NCBI GenBank assembly: GCA_945865365.1
Contig: CAMBDL010000002.1
Span: 96,208-160,207 of the forward strand
Source: Streptomyces griseus
GTDB lineage: Bacteria > Actinomycetota > Actinomycetes > Nanopelagicales > Nanopelagicaceae
Reading direction: 5' to 3'
DNA: 64,000 bases
Position numbers and translations under genes: made by a program. Positions 17,621-28,337 of the stretch are shown here, in pieces; the stretch's first letter is position 1; the number at the start of each line of letters is the position of its first letter. The notes beneath the pieces were generated by a model. That model saw nothing but the letters and a program-made list of their open reading frames with translations. It was not told the origin of the DNA and did not search any database.

Positions 17621-18979
17621 ATGAATTCAATTCCGCAGATTTTTAAAGCCTACGATATTCGTGGACTTGTTGACTTAGAGATCACACCCGATTTTACTTT
17701 TGCAACCGGTCTTGCCTTTGCGCGCTTCTTGCAACAAGTTCGTGAGCCTGGCACCATAGTTATTGGTGAAGATATGCGTCCTTCATCTCCCGATTTAGCT
17801 GCTGCATTTTCTGCCGGCATTACATCACAAGGAATGGACGTGATACGGATAGGACTTGCATCCACGGATATGTTGTATTTTGCTTCGGGCACTTTAGGAC
17901 TTCCGGGTGCAATGTTTACTGCGAGCCATAATCCTGCTAATTACAATGGAATCAAGTTGTGTTTGAGTAGTGCGCGACCTATAGGCAAGGAGTCTGGCCT
18001 CCTGACAATTGAAAACTTTGTTCGAGCCGGATCTCCTTTAGAGATTCGTTCAGTAGGAGTTGAAAGTAACCGTGACATGCTAGAGGAATATGTGGATTAC
18101 TTACTTTCGTTAGTCGAGCTCTCACATATTCGCCGGCTCAAGATTGTAGTTGATGCTGGAAATGGAATGGCGGGCCATACAGCGCCTGCGATCTTTGCTC
18201 GCCTCAACTGCGAATTAATTCCGATGTATTTTGAATTAGATGGCAGCTTTCCAAATCATGAGGCTAACCCCATAGAAGTATCAAATTTACTTGATCTACA
18301 GAGAGTGGTTAAAGAAAAGAAAGCAGACCTGGGCTTAGCCTTCGATGGAGATGCAGACCGTTGTTTCATTATTGATGAAAATGGAAAGGCGGTTAATCCC
18401 TCAGACCTAACCGCATTGATTGCACATCGAGAACTTATTAAACATCCAGGGTCAACAATTATTTATAACCTCATCTCATCAAGAGCGGTACTAGAAACTA
18501 TTGAGGAAAATAATGGGGTAGGACTGCGTAGTCGAGTAGGACACTCCTATATTAAAAAATTGATGGCCGATAGCGGAGCAATATTTGGTGGTGAGCACTC
18601 CGGCCATTTCTATTTTGACGAATTTTGGCGTGCAGATTCAGGGGCACTGGCAGCATTACATGCCATTGCAGCCTTAGGCATGAGCAAGCAACCAATGTCA
18701 GAAATCCTTAAGCCATATCAGCGATATGTGATGAGCGGGGAGATAAATTCTAAAGTCGAGGATGCCGAAGCGGTTACGACATTGATTGAAAAAACTTTCA
18801 CTTCTAAGCCTGGGGTCACCTCCGATCATTTAGATGGCCTGACAATCAATGGGGATACATGGTGGTTTAACCTTCGCCTCTCAAACACAGAGCCTTTACT
18901 GCGCTTGAATGTTGAGGCTAGGACTACGGCAGATATGCAGGCTTTGCGCGATGAAGTTTTGGGGCTTATTAGGGGCTAG
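17621..18979 (+). CDS. manB: Phosphomannomutase/phosphoglucomutase
   Basis: This 452-residue alpha-D-phosphohexomutase has the phosphoserine loop MFTASHNPANYNGIK (near residue 104), the Mg2+ loop AFDGDADRC, the sugar loop GGEHSGHFYF and the phosphate-binding SNTEPLLRLN. It interconverts mannose-6-P and mannose-1-P, feeding GDP-mannose for glycolipids and glycoproteins. Glucose-phosphate activity is also possible. It lies 8 nt after DUF3499, and the nucleotidyltransferase and GT2 upstream would complete sugar activation and transfer. Confidence 0.93.
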   Translation: MNSIPQIFKAYDIRGLVDLEITPDFTFATGLAFARFLQQVREPGTIVIGEDMRPSSPDLAAAFSAGITSQGMDVIRIGLASTDMLYFASGTLGLPGAMFTASHNPANYNGIKLCLSSARPIGKESGLLTIENFVRAGSPLEIRSVGVESNRDMLEEYVDYLLSLVELSHIRRLKIVVDAGNGMAGHTAPAIFARLNCELIPMYFELDGSFPNHEANPIEVSNLLDLQRVVKEKKADLGLAFDGDADRCFIIDENGKAVNPSDLTALIAHRELIKHPGSTIIYNLISSRAVLETIEENNGVGLRSRVGHSYIKKLMADSGAIFGGEHSGHFYFDEFWRADSGALAALHAIAALGMSKQPMSEILKPYQRYVMSGEINSKVEDAEAVTTLIEKTFTSKPGVTSDHLDGLTINGDTWWFNLRLSNTEPLLRLNVEARTTADMQALRDEVLGLIRG

Positions 18980-19031
18980 AAGCCAGCTTCAACTTCTCAC
19001 TTTGCGACTGCGGGCAGTAACCTAAGCCCCT
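18961..19031 (+). promoter_or_regulatory. Long-range inverted repeat upstream of ahcY
   Basis: ggggctta (18961-18968) is the exact complement of taagcccc (19023-19030). The neighbouring aggggct (18971-18977) also pairs perfectly with agcccct (19025-19031), so two mutually exclusive stems can form. They would span the manB stop and end 15-28 nt before the ahcY start, close to its AAAGGAG. It may be a cis-acting RNA or a chance repeat. Confidence 0.25.
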
Positions 19032-19058
19032 ACAGGATTTCACTCAAAGGAGCTTTTC

Positions 19059-20345
19059 GTGAACGTACCAGTTACAGCAACTCTTCCGCGCCATGACATT
19101 GCCGATGCCTCACTTGCATCACAAGGTCGTAAGCGAATCGAGTGGGCAGAGCGCAATATGCCCGTCCTTGCTCAGATACGTGAACGCTTTGAAAAATCCC
19201 AACCATTTGTCGGTGTTCGCATTGCAGCATGTATGCATGTAACTACTGAGACCGCCAATCTCATGAGAGTTTTGAAGGCGGGCGGGGCTGAAATTGCACT
19301 CTGTGCATCTAACCCACTGTCAACACAAGACGACACTGCCGCTGCACTTGTGCATGAATATGGAATCAGCGTATTCGCACGCAACGCAGTTGATCGCGAT
19401 GGATACTACGTACACATCAATGCAGCACTAGATATCGAACCGCATCAAGTGTTCGATGATGGTTGTGACTTAGTAAATACTCTTCATACAACACGCAAAG
19501 AGTTAATCCCAAATATTTCTGGTGGTTGCGAAGAAACAACTACTGGAGTTATTCGTCTTAATCAAATGGCAAAAGATGGAGCGCTTCAGTTCCCAATGAT
19601 TGCCGTGAACGACACTGATACCAAGCATATGTTTGATAATCGCTATGGAACAGGCCAATCAACACTTGATGCAGTTTTTCGTTCAACTAACTTCCTACTC
19701 GCAGGCAGGATCCTTGTAGTTGCTGGTTTTGGGTACTGCGGAAAAGGTGTTGCAGAGCGCGCTAAAGGAATGGGCGCAGATGTAATTATCACCGAGATTG
19801 ATCCAACTAAAGCACTAGATGCAATGATGCAAGGCTTCCGAGTTATGCCAATGCTTGAGGCTGCCAAAGTAGGCGATGTATTCATTACAGTCACTGGTAA
19901 CCGTGATGTTCTGCGCGATGAGCACTTTGCAGTCATGAAGGATGGCGCAATTATGGCCAACTCAGGTCACTTTGATATTGAAATCGACGTTGCATGGCTA
20001 GAACAGAATGCAAAGACCAAGAATGTAAAAATGCGTCACCAAACCGATGAATACGTGCTCGCAGATGGCCGCCGACTACTACTTTTGGCCGAAGGACGTC
20101 TCGTAAACTTAGGTGCAGCTGAAGGCCATCCAGCTTCAGTAATGGATATGTCATTTTCAGATCAAGCCTTAACCGCTGAATACTTAGTTAAAGAGGCGAA
20201 GAATCTAAAGCCTGGTGTTCATGATGTTCCTACCTACATCGACAAGGAAGTAGCCAGCCTTAAGCTCATGAGCATGGGTGGGCGAATCGATGTTCTCACA
20301 CCTGCCCAAGATATGTATTTGAACTCTTGGGAGCACGGTAGCTAA
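19059..20345 (+). CDS. ahcY: S-adenosylhomocysteinase
   Basis: This 428-residue enzyme hydrolyses S-adenosylhomocysteine to adenosine and homocysteine, using bound NAD+. Visible signatures are [28 protein letters not shown], the NAD Rossmann motif [15 protein letters not shown] and a C-terminal [15 protein letters not shown]. The start is GTG 19059, with AAAGGAG (19046-19052) 6 nt upstream. TAATG overlap couples it to mtrA, as the synteny sahH-mtrA-mtrB in mycobacteria would predict. Confidence 0.97.
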   Translation: MNVPVTATLPRHDIADASLASQGRKRIEWAERNMPVLAQIRERFEKSQPFVGVRIAACMHVTTETANLMRVLKAGGAEIALCASNPLSTQDDTAAALVHEYGISVFARNAVDRDGYYVHINAALDIEPHQVFDDGCDLVNTLHTTRKELIPNISGGCEETTTGVIRLNQMAKDGALQFPMIAVNDTDTKHMFDNRYGTGQSTLDAVFRSTNFLLAGRILVVAGFGYCGKGVAERAKGMGADVIITEIDPTKALDAMMQGFRVMPMLEAAKVGDVFITVTGNRDVLRDEHFAVMKDGAIMANSGHFDIEIDVAWLEQNAKTKNVKMRHQTDEYVLADGRRLLLLAEGRLVNLGAAEGHPASVMDMSFSDQALTAEYLVKEAKNLKPGVHDVPTYIDKEVASLKLMSMGGRIDVLTPAQDMYLNSWEHGS

Positions 20346-21031
20346 TGACTTTGGTTATGGTCGTTGATGACGACCAAGACCTCTCTGAAATGCTCGGTAT
20401 AGTTTTAACCGGAGCAGGTATTGATGTTGATCTTGTTAGTCGTGGAGATGAAGTTCTAGAGGTTTTTCGAAGTAATCCTCCCGATTTAGTCTTACTAGAT
20501 GTCATGCTTCCAGGCTTAGATGGAATTGAAGTATGCAGATTAATTCGTGCTGAATCGATGGTGCCAATAATTATGCTGAGCGCTAAAGGTGACACATATG
20601 ATGTTGTAAGGGGTCTAGAAGCTGGCGCCGACGACTATATGGTCAAGCCCTTCAAGCATCCTTCTGAGTTAGTTGCACGAATTCGTACACGTTTACGTCG
20701 AACTAACTCCGATATTTCTGGACTTCTAACTATTAGTGACCTAGCTATTGATATTCAAGCGCATCAAGTACTACGAGCAGGAAAGCAGATTTTCTTAACA
20801 CGATTAGAGTTTGATTTGTTGGTTGCCCTAGCCAAAGAACCCGGTCGAGTATTTTCTCGCGATGCTTTGCTGACCGAAGTGTGGGGATACCGACATTCAA
20901 CAGATACGCGGTTAGTTAACGTCCATATACAACGTCTTCGAGCCAAGATAGAACATGATGCAGAGCATCCAGAGATTGTCGTAACTATACGAGGTGTTGG
21001 ATATAAAGCTGGAGTAATGGGCGGTTCCTGA
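20345..21031 (+). CDS. mtrA: MtrA response regulator
   Basis: This 228-residue OmpR-family regulator has the acidic pocket VVDDDQD, phospho-Asp in LLDVMLPGLDG, the switch Lys in DYMVKPF and a C-terminal winged helix (GRVFSRDALLTEVWGY, VNVHIQRLRAKIE). Position between ahcY and an MtrB-like kinase identifies it as MtrA, an essential regulator of cell-wall and replication genes in actinobacteria. It overlaps ahcY by TAATG, and mtrB follows after 2 nt. Confidence 0.95.
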   Translation: MTLVMVVDDDQDLSEMLGIVLTGAGIDVDLVSRGDEVLEVFRSNPPDLVLLDVMLPGLDGIEVCRLIRAESMVPIIMLSAKGDTYDVVRGLEAGADDYMVKPFKHPSELVARIRTRLRRTNSDISGLLTISDLAIDIQAHQVLRAGKQIFLTRLEFDLLVALAKEPGRVFSRDALLTEVWGYRHSTDTRLVNVHIQRLRAKIEHDAEHPEIVVTIRGVGYKAGVMGGS

Positions 21032-21033
21032 CG

Positions 21034-22584
21034 ATGAACCGGGTTACCACCACCATCAGGAATTCGCTTGCATTCAAGGTCGTTTTTTCAACGCTGGCAC
21101 TTTCTCTAGCAGTTATTTATATCGCTGGTTCGGCTCTCAATTCGCAGTTGGCAAGCGGTATTAAACAAGTAAACCTCGATTCCGCACTCATCGAAGCGCG
21201 ATCAACCATTTTTAGTGCCCAATATCGTTTTGTTTTAGCGCAAAGTCAGAGTAATACTGAAGTTAAAAAAGTCGTAGATGATGTGATTAGCTCTGCTACA
21301 ACATTAATGTCAAATGAGAATGCATATGAAGTAGTTTTTCTGAAAAGACCTGATAATACGAGCCGGGTGATGTATGAGGAGTCTTCAAATGGGGTCGATA
21401 TTGCTTCAGTACCAAGTGATTTGCGAGAGAGTGTACGCAAGAGTGAAACCTTAGAGTGGCGTTATATTCGTGTTAATTACTTGGGTGGGGAAGATATCCC
21501 TGGCTTAGCTATTGGGCAAAAAGTATATATTCCTAATGCTGGCAACTATGAGATGTATATTCTCTTCTCTTTGACAAATCAAAATGCGACTCTCACATTG
21601 ATTCAAAATTACTTGTTTTTGACAGGCCTATTCTTAGTTTTACTCATAGCCTTTATAACCTGGCTAGTAGTTCGTCAAGTAGTTAAGCCAGTGCGGGAAG
21701 CGGCAAGGATTGCAACAGAGTTTACTGCAGGTGACTTTAGGCAAAGAATGAATGTGGAATCGCAAGATGAAATTTCAACTCTGGGAAATGCTTTTAATGA
21801 AATGGCCGAGTCTCTTGAAAAACAGATTGCGCGCCTAGAAAACCTATCTCGAGTCCAGCAACGCTTTGTTTCTGATGTGTCTCATGAACTTCGTACTCCA
21901 TTAACAACACTTAGAATGGCATCAGAGGTTATCAACTCATTTGGAGAGAGTTTTGATCCTATTTTGGCAAGAAGCAGCGAACTTATGGTCGCTCAGCTTG
22001 ATCGCTTTGAAGGCTTACTAGAAGACTTACTTGAAATTAGCCGTTTCGATGCAGAGGTCGCGATTCTTGAACCAATCGATTTTGACATAGTGAGCTTAAT
22101 AAATCGTTGTGCCGGAGATCTTGAATGGGTCGCTAAGGAGCGCTCAACAGATCTGCGGATTTATAGCATTGTAGAAGTTGTAATAGTAACTGCGGATATT
22201 CGTCGAGTTGAGCGTATTTTGCGTAACTTATTTACAAATGCAATTGAGCACGCTGAAGAAAAACCAATCTCAATCACAATTGTGGCAAACGAGAATGATG
22301 TAGCTATCGGTGTTCGTGATTTTGGAGTCGGGATTGATCAAAGCACACTTCCCCTAGTCTTTGATCGCTTTTGGCGAGCCGATCCTTCACGTGCGCGGGC
22401 TCGAGGGGGCACAGGTCTCGGCCTTTCAATTGCACTCGAAGATGCTCGACTCCATAACGGAGAACTTGATGCGTGGGGCTATCCAGGAAAAGGTGCTCAT
22501 TTTGTTTTGACTCTACCTCGCCATGCTGGGCAGGAGATTAATTCTAGATTGATTAAGCCTACCCCCGATGATCACCACGAATAG
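21034..22584 (+). CDS. mtrB: MtrB sensor histidine kinase
   Basis: The protein has 516 residues: TM1 about 13-35, an extracytoplasmic sensor of about 150 residues, TM2 about 190-212, HAMP (VKPVREAARIATEFTAGDF), HisKA with the phospho-His in DVSHELRTPLTTLRM, and HATPase with NLFTNAIEHAEE and GTGLGLSIALEDAR. It phosphorylates MtrA. The lipoprotein LpqB gene, which normally follows and modulates MtrB, is missing: the next gene is comF after 48 bp. Confidence 0.95.
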   Translation: MNRVTTTIRNSLAFKVVFSTLALSLAVIYIAGSALNSQLASGIKQVNLDSALIEARSTIFSAQYRFVLAQSQSNTEVKKVVDDVISSATTLMSNENAYEVVFLKRPDNTSRVMYEESSNGVDIASVPSDLRESVRKSETLEWRYIRVNYLGGEDIPGLAIGQKVYIPNAGNYEMYILFSLTNQNATLTLIQNYLFLTGLFLVLLIAFITWLVVRQVVKPVREAARIATEFTAGDFRQRMNVESQDEISTLGNAFNEMAESLEKQIARLENLSRVQQRFVSDVSHELRTPLTTLRMASEVINSFGESFDPILARSSELMVAQLDRFEGLLEDLLEISRFDAEVAILEPIDFDIVSLINRCAGDLEWVAKERSTDLRIYSIVEVVIVTADIRRVERILRNLFTNAIEHAEEKPISITIVANENDVAIGVRDFGVGIDQSTLPLVFDRFWRADPSRARARGGTGLGLSIALEDARLHNGELDAWGYPGKGAHFVLTLPRHAGQEINSRLIKPTPDDHHE

Positions 22585-22632
22585 TTTCCACAAGCTACTT
22601 TAATAAAAAATATCTAGGCGTATCGTATCTAG

Positions 22633-23268
22633 ATGCGTGCTTTACATGAACTTGGTCAGCTGATTTTTCCTACTCGTTGCTTTGGATGTAATGAAATTGG
22701 TTTATCAATTTGTTCACTCTGTCGCAGCGAATGGCATCCGCATTATTATCTGACCCATGTTGCTTCACTGAAGGTTCATTCAGCAATTCTCTATTCACCC
22801 ACTGCAAGTAAAATACTTGTAGCAGCAAAAGAGAATGGCATTAGAGGCGCTGATAATCTGATTATAAAGGCGATCATTCATGTTTTGGAGAAAGCAGACT
22901 TTGCAGATTTTAATATCGCCTTAGTACCAATTCCATCCTCGGTTATGGCTAAACGACGACGTGGCCGTGCTTTCATAGTTGACATTGTGGATCAGATAGC
23001 TCAACAAACATCACTTCCAATCATCAACGCCCTTGAATTAGTTCGACCTGTTCGAGATCAGAGTGGGTTGCACATTCTGGAGCGGTCAAAGAATATGAGC
23101 CGAGCAATGCGCCTACGGCCAGGTGTCATCCCTAGGGCCGACCTGCTCCTCATCGATGATGTGGTAACCACGGGGGCGACTCTGCATGAGGCGGCTCGAG
23201 CCCTGCGCGCAGCTGGCGCTCACGTTATTGGCTCAGTTACCGCTTGCGTGGCCCAACCTCTACGATAG
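22633..23268 (+). CDS. ComF family phosphoribosyltransferase
   Basis: This 211-residue protein has an N-terminal zinc-finger pattern ([15 protein letters not shown]) and a PRTase domain with the PRPP loop [17 protein letters not shown]. ComF proteins support DNA uptake and single-strand DNA handling; activity here is inferred. TATCGT (22621-22626) lies 6 nt before the ATG without a Shine-Dalgarno site, so translation is probably leaderless. In mycobacteria an hpf gene separates comF from secA; here secA starts 38 nt after the comF stop. Confidence 0.87.
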   Translation: MRALHELGQLIFPTRCFGCNEIGLSICSLCRSEWHPHYYLTHVASLKVHSAILYSPTASKILVAAKENGIRGADNLIIKAIIHVLEKADFADFNIALVPIPSSVMAKRRRGRAFIVDIVDQIAQQTSLPIINALELVRPVRDQSGLHILERSKNMSRAMRLRPGVIPRADLLLIDDVVTTGATLHEAARALRAAGAHVIGSVTACVAQPLR

Positions 23269-23306
23269 GGGCCACAAGCTCGATGCTTATCGAAAGGTTT
23301 GAGGCG

Positions 23307-25979
23307 ATGCCAGCGTTTTTAGACAAGATCATGCGTGCCGGTGAAGGTCGACTCCTTCGTGAGCTCAGCAAGGTCGTTGATGCCGTCAATGCCCAAGAGG
23401 CCCGTATGAGCACACTCTCAGATGCGCAGTTACGTGAACAGACCAGCGTGTTCCAGGCTCGATTCGCTGGCGGGGAGTCACTCGATTCACTTCTACCCGA
23501 TGCCTATGCCGTGGTCCGTGAAGCGGCGAAGCGCACACTTGGTCAGCGCCACTATGACGTTCAAATTATGGGCGGAGCCGCTCTGCACCGAGGAAATATT
23601 GCAGAAATGCGCACAGGTGAGGGCAAGACTTTAGTTGCAACACTGCCATCCTATTTAAATGCCTTAGCTGGACGCGGAGTGCACGTTGTTACAACAAATG
23701 ATTATTTAGCAGAGCGCGACAGTGAATGGATGGGCCGTATTCATCGATTCTTGGGTCTGAAGGTTGGCGTGATTCTTGCCAATATGACCCCCGCCGAACG
23801 TCGTGAAGCATATGCCGCCGATATAACGTATGGAACAAATAACGAATTTGGTTTTGACTACCTGCGTGACAACATGGCCTGGTCGCTCGAAGAGTGCGTT
23901 CAACGTGATCACTTTTTCGCAGTAGTGGATGAAGTTGACTCTATTTTAATCGACGAAGCACGTACTCCTTTGATTATTAGTGGACCTGCCGATAAGGCAA
24001 CGAAATGGTACGTAGAATTTGCTAACCATGTTGGAAAACTACAACGAGATGTTCACTACGAAGTAGATGAGAAAAAGAAGACAGTCGGAATTCTCGAAGA
24101 AGGTGTAACTAAGGTCGAAGAGTTATTGCAGATAGGCAATCTTTATGAGGCTGCCAATACTCCAATGATTGGTTATCTCAATAATGCGGTGCGCGCTAAA
24201 GAGCTTTTCAAGCGAGATAAAGATTACGTTGTCATGAATGGCGAACTATTAATTGTTGATGAGCACACAGGTCGTATGTTGGCAGGACGACGATATAGCG
24301 AGGGCTTACATCAAGCGCTCGAAGCAAAAGAACGTATTGAAATTAAAGATGAAAATCAAACTCTTGCAACTATCACTTTACAGAACTACTTCCGCCTTTA
24401 TAGCAAACTATGTGGTATGACCGGTACAGCTATGACTGAGGCCTCAGAGTTCCATCAGATTTATAAGCTCGGTGTTGTACCAATTCCAACTAATCGCGAA
24501 ATGGTGCGTATAGATGGCGCTGACTTGGTCTATAAAACCGAAGTAGGAAAGTTTCTTGCTGTGACTCACGATATTGTAGAAAAGCATCGCAAGGGCCAAC
24601 CAGTTCTAGTCGGTACTGTGAGCGTTGAGAAATCTGAGGAGTTATCAGCGTTCTTGAAAAAATCTGGCGTTGCGCATGAAGTTTTGAATGCGAAGCACCA
24701 CGAACGTGAAGCCGCAATTATCGCTCGCGCCGGAGTGAAAGGCGCAGTCACTGTTGCTACAAACATGGCAGGTCGCGGTACTGACATTATGTTGGGCGGC
24801 AACCCAGAGTTCATGGCCGACTTTGAGCTTCAGCGCCGTGGTATTTCTCCAGTTGATAATGCCGAAGCCTACGAGGTTGCTTGGCCAGAAGAGATTACAC
24901 GGCAAAAAGCTGCAGTAGCAAAAGGTCATGAAGAGGTTGTAGCCCTAGGTGGGTTGTATGTTCTTGGAACCGAGCGACATGAATCTCGACGGATTGATAA
25001 TCAGTTACGTGGTCGCTCTGGTCGACAAGGCGATCCTGGCGAATCACGTTTTTATCTTTCATTGCAAGATGAACTAATGCGTCGTTTTAACTCCGGAATG
25101 GTTGAACGCTTTTTAACTGCTGCTGGAATTCCTGAAGATGCACCTATCGAATCAAAGATGGTCAGTAACGCCATTCGTTCTGCTCAGACCCAAGTTGAAG
25201 CACAGAACTTTGAAATGCGTAAAAACGTTTTAAAGTATGACGATGTTATGAATAGACAACGTCAGGTTGTCTACGGGGAGCGTCGCATGGTGCTAGAGGG
25301 CGAAGACATTAAGGATCAGGTTGCACTATTTGTTGGTGAAACCCTAGAAGCATATGTGGTTGCAGCTACCTCAGATGGCTACGCCGAAGAGTGGGATTTT
25401 GATACCTTATGGAGTGCGATAAAGACGATTTATCCAATTTCATTTACTGTTGAAGAGTTGATTGCACAGGTTGGTTCACGAAGTGCACTTGATGCAGATT
25501 ACATAACGGCTCGTATTGTAGAAGACTGCCAAAATGCTTATGCGCATCGTGAAGAGACTCTTGGTACAGAAGTTATGCGCGAACTAGAAAGAAAAATTCT
25601 TTTATCTGTACTTGACCGTAAATGGCGTGAGCATTTATACGAGATGGATTACTTACAAGAGGGTATTGGGCTTCGAGCAATGGCACAGCGTGATCCATTA
25701 GTAGAGTATCAACGTGAAGGCTATGACTTATTTGCTGCGATGATGGATGGGATTAAAGAAGAGATTGCAGCATTCCTATTTAATATTGAAGTTACAGTTG
25801 AAAGCTCAAGTAACCAAGTCAGCGGTGCTGGCTTAGAGGCCAAGCCACTCCCAACCACAGGTTTGCAGTACACGGCTGCCGATGAAAACGGAGTCAAGAC
25901 AACGGGTGAAGTCTCTAGAAATGCACCGTGTCCATGTGGATCTGGCAAGAAGTTCAAGCGCTGCCACGGCGCCACTTAA
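23307..25979 (+). CDS. secA: Protein translocase ATPase SecA
   Basis: This 890-residue motor ATPase drives Sec-dependent export. It has Walker [23 protein letters not shown], the preprotein crosslinking domain, [16 protein letters not shown] and [16 protein letters not shown]. The C-terminal SEC-C zinc motif [13 protein letters not shown] is present. ATG 23307 ([14 protein letters not shown]) is the family start, with AAAGG 9 nt upstream; the open frame extends upstream to 23244 inside comF. It is the housekeeping SecA1 type. Its TAA overlaps the convergent DUF6459 gene by 4 bp. Confidence 0.97.
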   Translation: MPAFLDKIMRAGEGRLLRELSKVVDAVNAQEARMSTLSDAQLREQTSVFQARFAGGESLDSLLPDAYAVVREAAKRTLGQRHYDVQIMGGAALHRGNIAEMRTGEGKTLVATLPSYLNALAGRGVHVVTTNDYLAERDSEWMGRIHRFLGLKVGVILANMTPAERREAYAADITYGTNNEFGFDYLRDNMAWSLEECVQRDHFFAVVDEVDSILIDEARTPLIISGPADKATKWYVEFANHVGKLQRDVHYEVDEKKKTVGILEEGVTKVEELLQIGNLYEAANTPMIGYLNNAVRAKELFKRDKDYVVMNGELLIVDEHTGRMLAGRRYSEGLHQALEAKERIEIKDENQTLATITLQNYFRLYSKLCGMTGTAMTEASEFHQIYKLGVVPIPTNREMVRIDGADLVYKTEVGKFLAVTHDIVEKHRKGQPVLVGTVSVEKSEELSAFLKKSGVAHEVLNAKHHEREAAIIARAGVKGAVTVATNMAGRGTDIMLGGNPEFMADFELQRRGISPVDNAEAYEVAWPEEITRQKAAVAKGHEEVVALGGLYVLGTERHESRRIDNQLRGRSGRQGDPGESRFYLSLQDELMRRFNSGMVERFLTAAGIPEDAPIESKMVSNAIRSAQTQVEAQNFEMRKNVLKYDDVMNRQRQVVYGERRMVLEGEDIKDQVALFVGETLEAYVVAATSDGYAEEWDFDTLWSAIKTIYPISFTVEELIAQVGSRSALDADYITARIVEDCQNAYAHREETLGTEVMRELERKILLSVLDRKWREHLYEMDYLQEGIGLRAMAQRDPLVEYQREGYDLFAAMMDGIKEEIAAFLFNIEVTVESSSNQVSGAGLEAKPLPTTGLQYTAADENGVKTTGEVSRNAPCPCGSGKKFKRCHGAT

Positions 25980-26503
25980 AGCAAAGTTAGAGCTGTACAG
26001 AGCCAGCGATTATCGACGCCTTCAAATCTAAGGATTAGGCATTTCAATCGTTCGCCAAATCGAACCGTAACGGTTGTTTCGCATACTCCATCCACTGGTT
26101 CACTGATGTGGATTTTTCTAATCTTTCCAACCTCTTTCTGGCTTCCAGATTGAGTGACTAGCTCTGAAAAAATATGATGATGGCACTGCTTGGCAAGTTG
26201 AGACGGTTGTCTGCGCCCTGCGAGTATCTCTAAAACATTGCGAGCAAAGTTAAAGTTCCACTCATTTAACTCTGGTAAGTCCTTGGCAGAGGTTGGCTCA
26301 GGGGCAAAATCAGGATCAAATTCATCATTAAAACTGCTAGGAACAAGGTAGAGCTTAGGCTTTTTATCTACGCAGACTTCCTCGCGTGGGCGAAAAATCT
26401 CCAAAATTGGATGCAGCCAATCTTCATTTTCATCGCTAGAGATTGGCGCCAAGTTAATTGAGGTAAAACTAGGGAGTTCATGAAAAATTGGGTTAGTAGT
26501 CAT
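25976..26503 (-). CDS. Rv3235-like / DUF6459 family protein
   Basis: The protein has 175 residues, with an acidic, poorly conserved first half and a C-terminal half [20 protein letters not shown] followed by a beta-rich end ([23 protein letters not shown]), the pattern of the actinobacterial DUF6459 family near secA. Function is unknown. ATG 26503 is preferred; an in-frame TTG at 26542 would add 13 residues and lacks a ribosome site. It is convergent with secA. Confidence 0.75.
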   Translation of the reverse strand: MTTNPIFHELPSFTSINLAPISSDENEDWLHPILEIFRPREEVCVDKKPKLYLVPSSFNDEFDPDFAPEPTSAKDLPELNEWNFNFARNVLEILAGRRQPSQLAKQCHHHIFSELVTQSGSQKEVGKIRKIHISEPVDGVCETTVTVRFGERLKCLILRFEGVDNRWLCTALTLL

Positions 26504-26625
26504 GTGAGTTAGATTTACCTGAAAGTCAGCTCCATGCCTCAACTAGATTGTTGAAACTCACTCCGCCAAAAGTATGAGTGTGGATAAAGTAGATATAGGA
26601 ATCTAACCACGCCTTTAGTTAGGGC

Positions 26626-27225
26626 ATGGTAAATAAAAAGCATCCCACACGCTCTCGAATCTCTTTAGCAGTTACTCTCATTATCGCCTCCTTTCTCTCA
26701 GCTTTCCTCCTTGCCAGTTTTTCTAATCGGGGAAGTGAGTATTGGGTAGTTACACATGATGTATCTGCCGGGCACCAGTTAGTTGTTGGAGATCTAGAAT
26801 CTAGCCATGTAGATCTCGCCACCAGCGCAGGTCTCTATATTCCAGTTAAGGAAAGCCCACTCGGCAAAGTCGCTACTGCCAAGTTCTTAGCCGGGCAATT
26901 GCTAAGCCGGGTTAACATCACTAGTAGCAACAGGCACAATGCAACGAGCGCAGTTCCAATTAGCATCCGAGCAACTGATGTTGCTGCTGGAATTGTTGAA
27001 GGCGAACAGGTAGATATTTACTGGGTTATTGATAGTCAGAATGGCGAATTTCCTACCGAGCCTGTGATGATTTTGGGAGGCATTACGTTGCTGAGTTTAG
27101 ATACCAAAAGTAAGAACTTTGGAACCGATGCTTCACTGACAGTGGCTGTCGAGGAGACTCAAGTGCTGCACTTATTACAAGCGACAACACATGGTCGATT
27201 AGTTGTGGTGCGCGCAGATGTCTAA
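26626..27225 (+). CDS. SAF-domain membrane protein (CpaB/RcpC-like)
   Basis: The protein has 199 residues: a short cytoplasmic basic segment, one transmembrane helix (residues about 13-31), then a SAF domain (VVTHDVSAGHQLVVGDLES, GKVATAKFLAGQLLSRVNI) and a CpaB-like domain of about 80 residues (VPISIRATDVAAGIVEGEQV). CpaB/RcpC proteins act in Flp pilus secretion. None of the other Tad genes (cpaF, tadB, tadC, flp) is nearby. It overlaps the CpaE-like gene by 8 bp, so the two work together. Confidence 0.8.
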   Translation: MVNKKHPTRSRISLAVTLIIASFLSAFLLASFSNRGSEYWVVTHDVSAGHQLVVGDLESSHVDLATSAGLYIPVKESPLGKVATAKFLAGQLLSRVNITSSNRHNATSAVPISIRATDVAAGIVEGEQVDIYWVIDSQNGEFPTEPVMILGGITLLSLDTKSKNFGTDASLTVAVEETQVLHLLQATTHGRLVVVRADV

Positions 27226-28318
27226 TGTCGAGCTCCCAACGGTCATAACTGCAATTTCTGACCCCGAAATAGAGGGGTTTATAGCAGGCGCACTCTTTGC
27301 ACAAGGGTGGAGTGTTATTTTCCGAGCAATTGATTGTGATTCATTAGAAAATTACACACGTACATATCTTGAAAATACAGCATCAGCACTTCTCATCTAT
27401 TCGCCAGATCTATCTGGGTTAAGTCCAGAACGGCTAGAGTCAATTAGTCGAATGGCCAAATCAGTCGTGGGTTTCGCTCGTGAACCGCAGAAAATTAGTG
27501 GATATTTAGACATACACGCTGTACCTGTCACAACAACTGATTTAGTAAGTCTTGTCCGTGGATTTGTTCGAGCTCCAATGATTCGGCAAAACACTCAACT
27601 GTCACACCACAGTCGGCGTGCTCATGTTTTAGCAGTTGGCTCTGCAGGAAGCGGTACGGGGTGTACGACACTCGCACTCAATCTTGCAATGGAGCTCAGT
27701 GTCCTTGAAAAATCAACCTTATTAATCGATGCCAATTTTCGTGCACCCTCAGTGGCTGCTTTATTGGCAATTAGACACGTACAGAGTGATGCCGGTTGGA
27801 GAACACTTGCCCCAGGGCTCTGTGTTGCAGAGATTTCACAGAATCAAGCCTTATCCATTGATTCCTACATGGAGCGTGCAACAACTAGCTTTGACAACAT
27901 CATCATAGATTTGGGATCGATATCTGGACTTTCTCATCGCCTCACTGATCGACGCTGGACATCGACAATGACAACGTGGAGCTGTGATCAAGGTGATGAG
28001 ATGATGATTGTCGCGCGTGGAGATTTATTGGGGATTCATCGTCTTGAACAAGTTGTCTCACTATTAGGTATGACCTCAATTCGTAGCAATATTAGTTTCA
28101 CACTTAATATGCGTTCTCAAGGACGAAAAGGGGAAGAGGAGGAGGCAAAATTCCTATCAATCACCACACCACTTCGCCCAACTTCGGTTCGTGTAATTAA
28201 TCGCGATCTGCGCGCTGCCGCTGCTGCGCAAGCTGAGAAAGCCACGTTTATAGAGGTCAATGACCGCTCTGCATTGAGAAAATCTATTGCCAAAATAGCT
28301 AGCGAAATGAATACATAA
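27218..28318 (+). CDS. CpaE/Ssd-like P-loop ATPase
   Basis: The protein has 366 residues. About 130 N-terminal residues form a receiver-like or degenerate domain. A MinD/CpaE-type ATPase follows, with deviant Walker A GSAGSGTGCTTLALNLA, Walker A' LLIDANFR and FDNIIIDLGSI. Such proteins localise pili or inhibit septation (Ssd in mycobacteria). ATG 27218 gives 8 bp overlap with the SAF gene; an in-frame upstream start at 27203 would overlap more and has no support. The pair looks like a reduced piece of a Tad/Flp locus. Confidence 0.8.
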   Translation: MSNVELPTVITAISDPEIEGFIAGALFAQGWSVIFRAIDCDSLENYTRTYLENTASALLIYSPDLSGLSPERLESISRMAKSVVGFAREPQKISGYLDIHAVPVTTTDLVSLVRGFVRAPMIRQNTQLSHHSRRAHVLAVGSAGSGTGCTTLALNLAMELSVLEKSTLLIDANFRAPSVAALLAIRHVQSDAGWRTLAPGLCVAEISQNQALSIDSYMERATTSFDNIIIDLGSISGLSHRLTDRRWTSTMTTWSCDQGDEMMIVARGDLLGIHRLEQVVSLLGMTSIRSNISFTLNMRSQGRKGEEEEAKFLSITTPLRPTSVRVINRDLRAAAAAQAEKATFIEVNDRSALRKSIAKIASEMNT

Positions 28319-28337
28319 ACTCCCTTACTATTAGCCA

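Noticed and set aside
18980..19058. SAH riboswitch before ahcY
   Set aside because: Complementary repeats exist, but the conserved SAH riboswitch sequence was not recognised.
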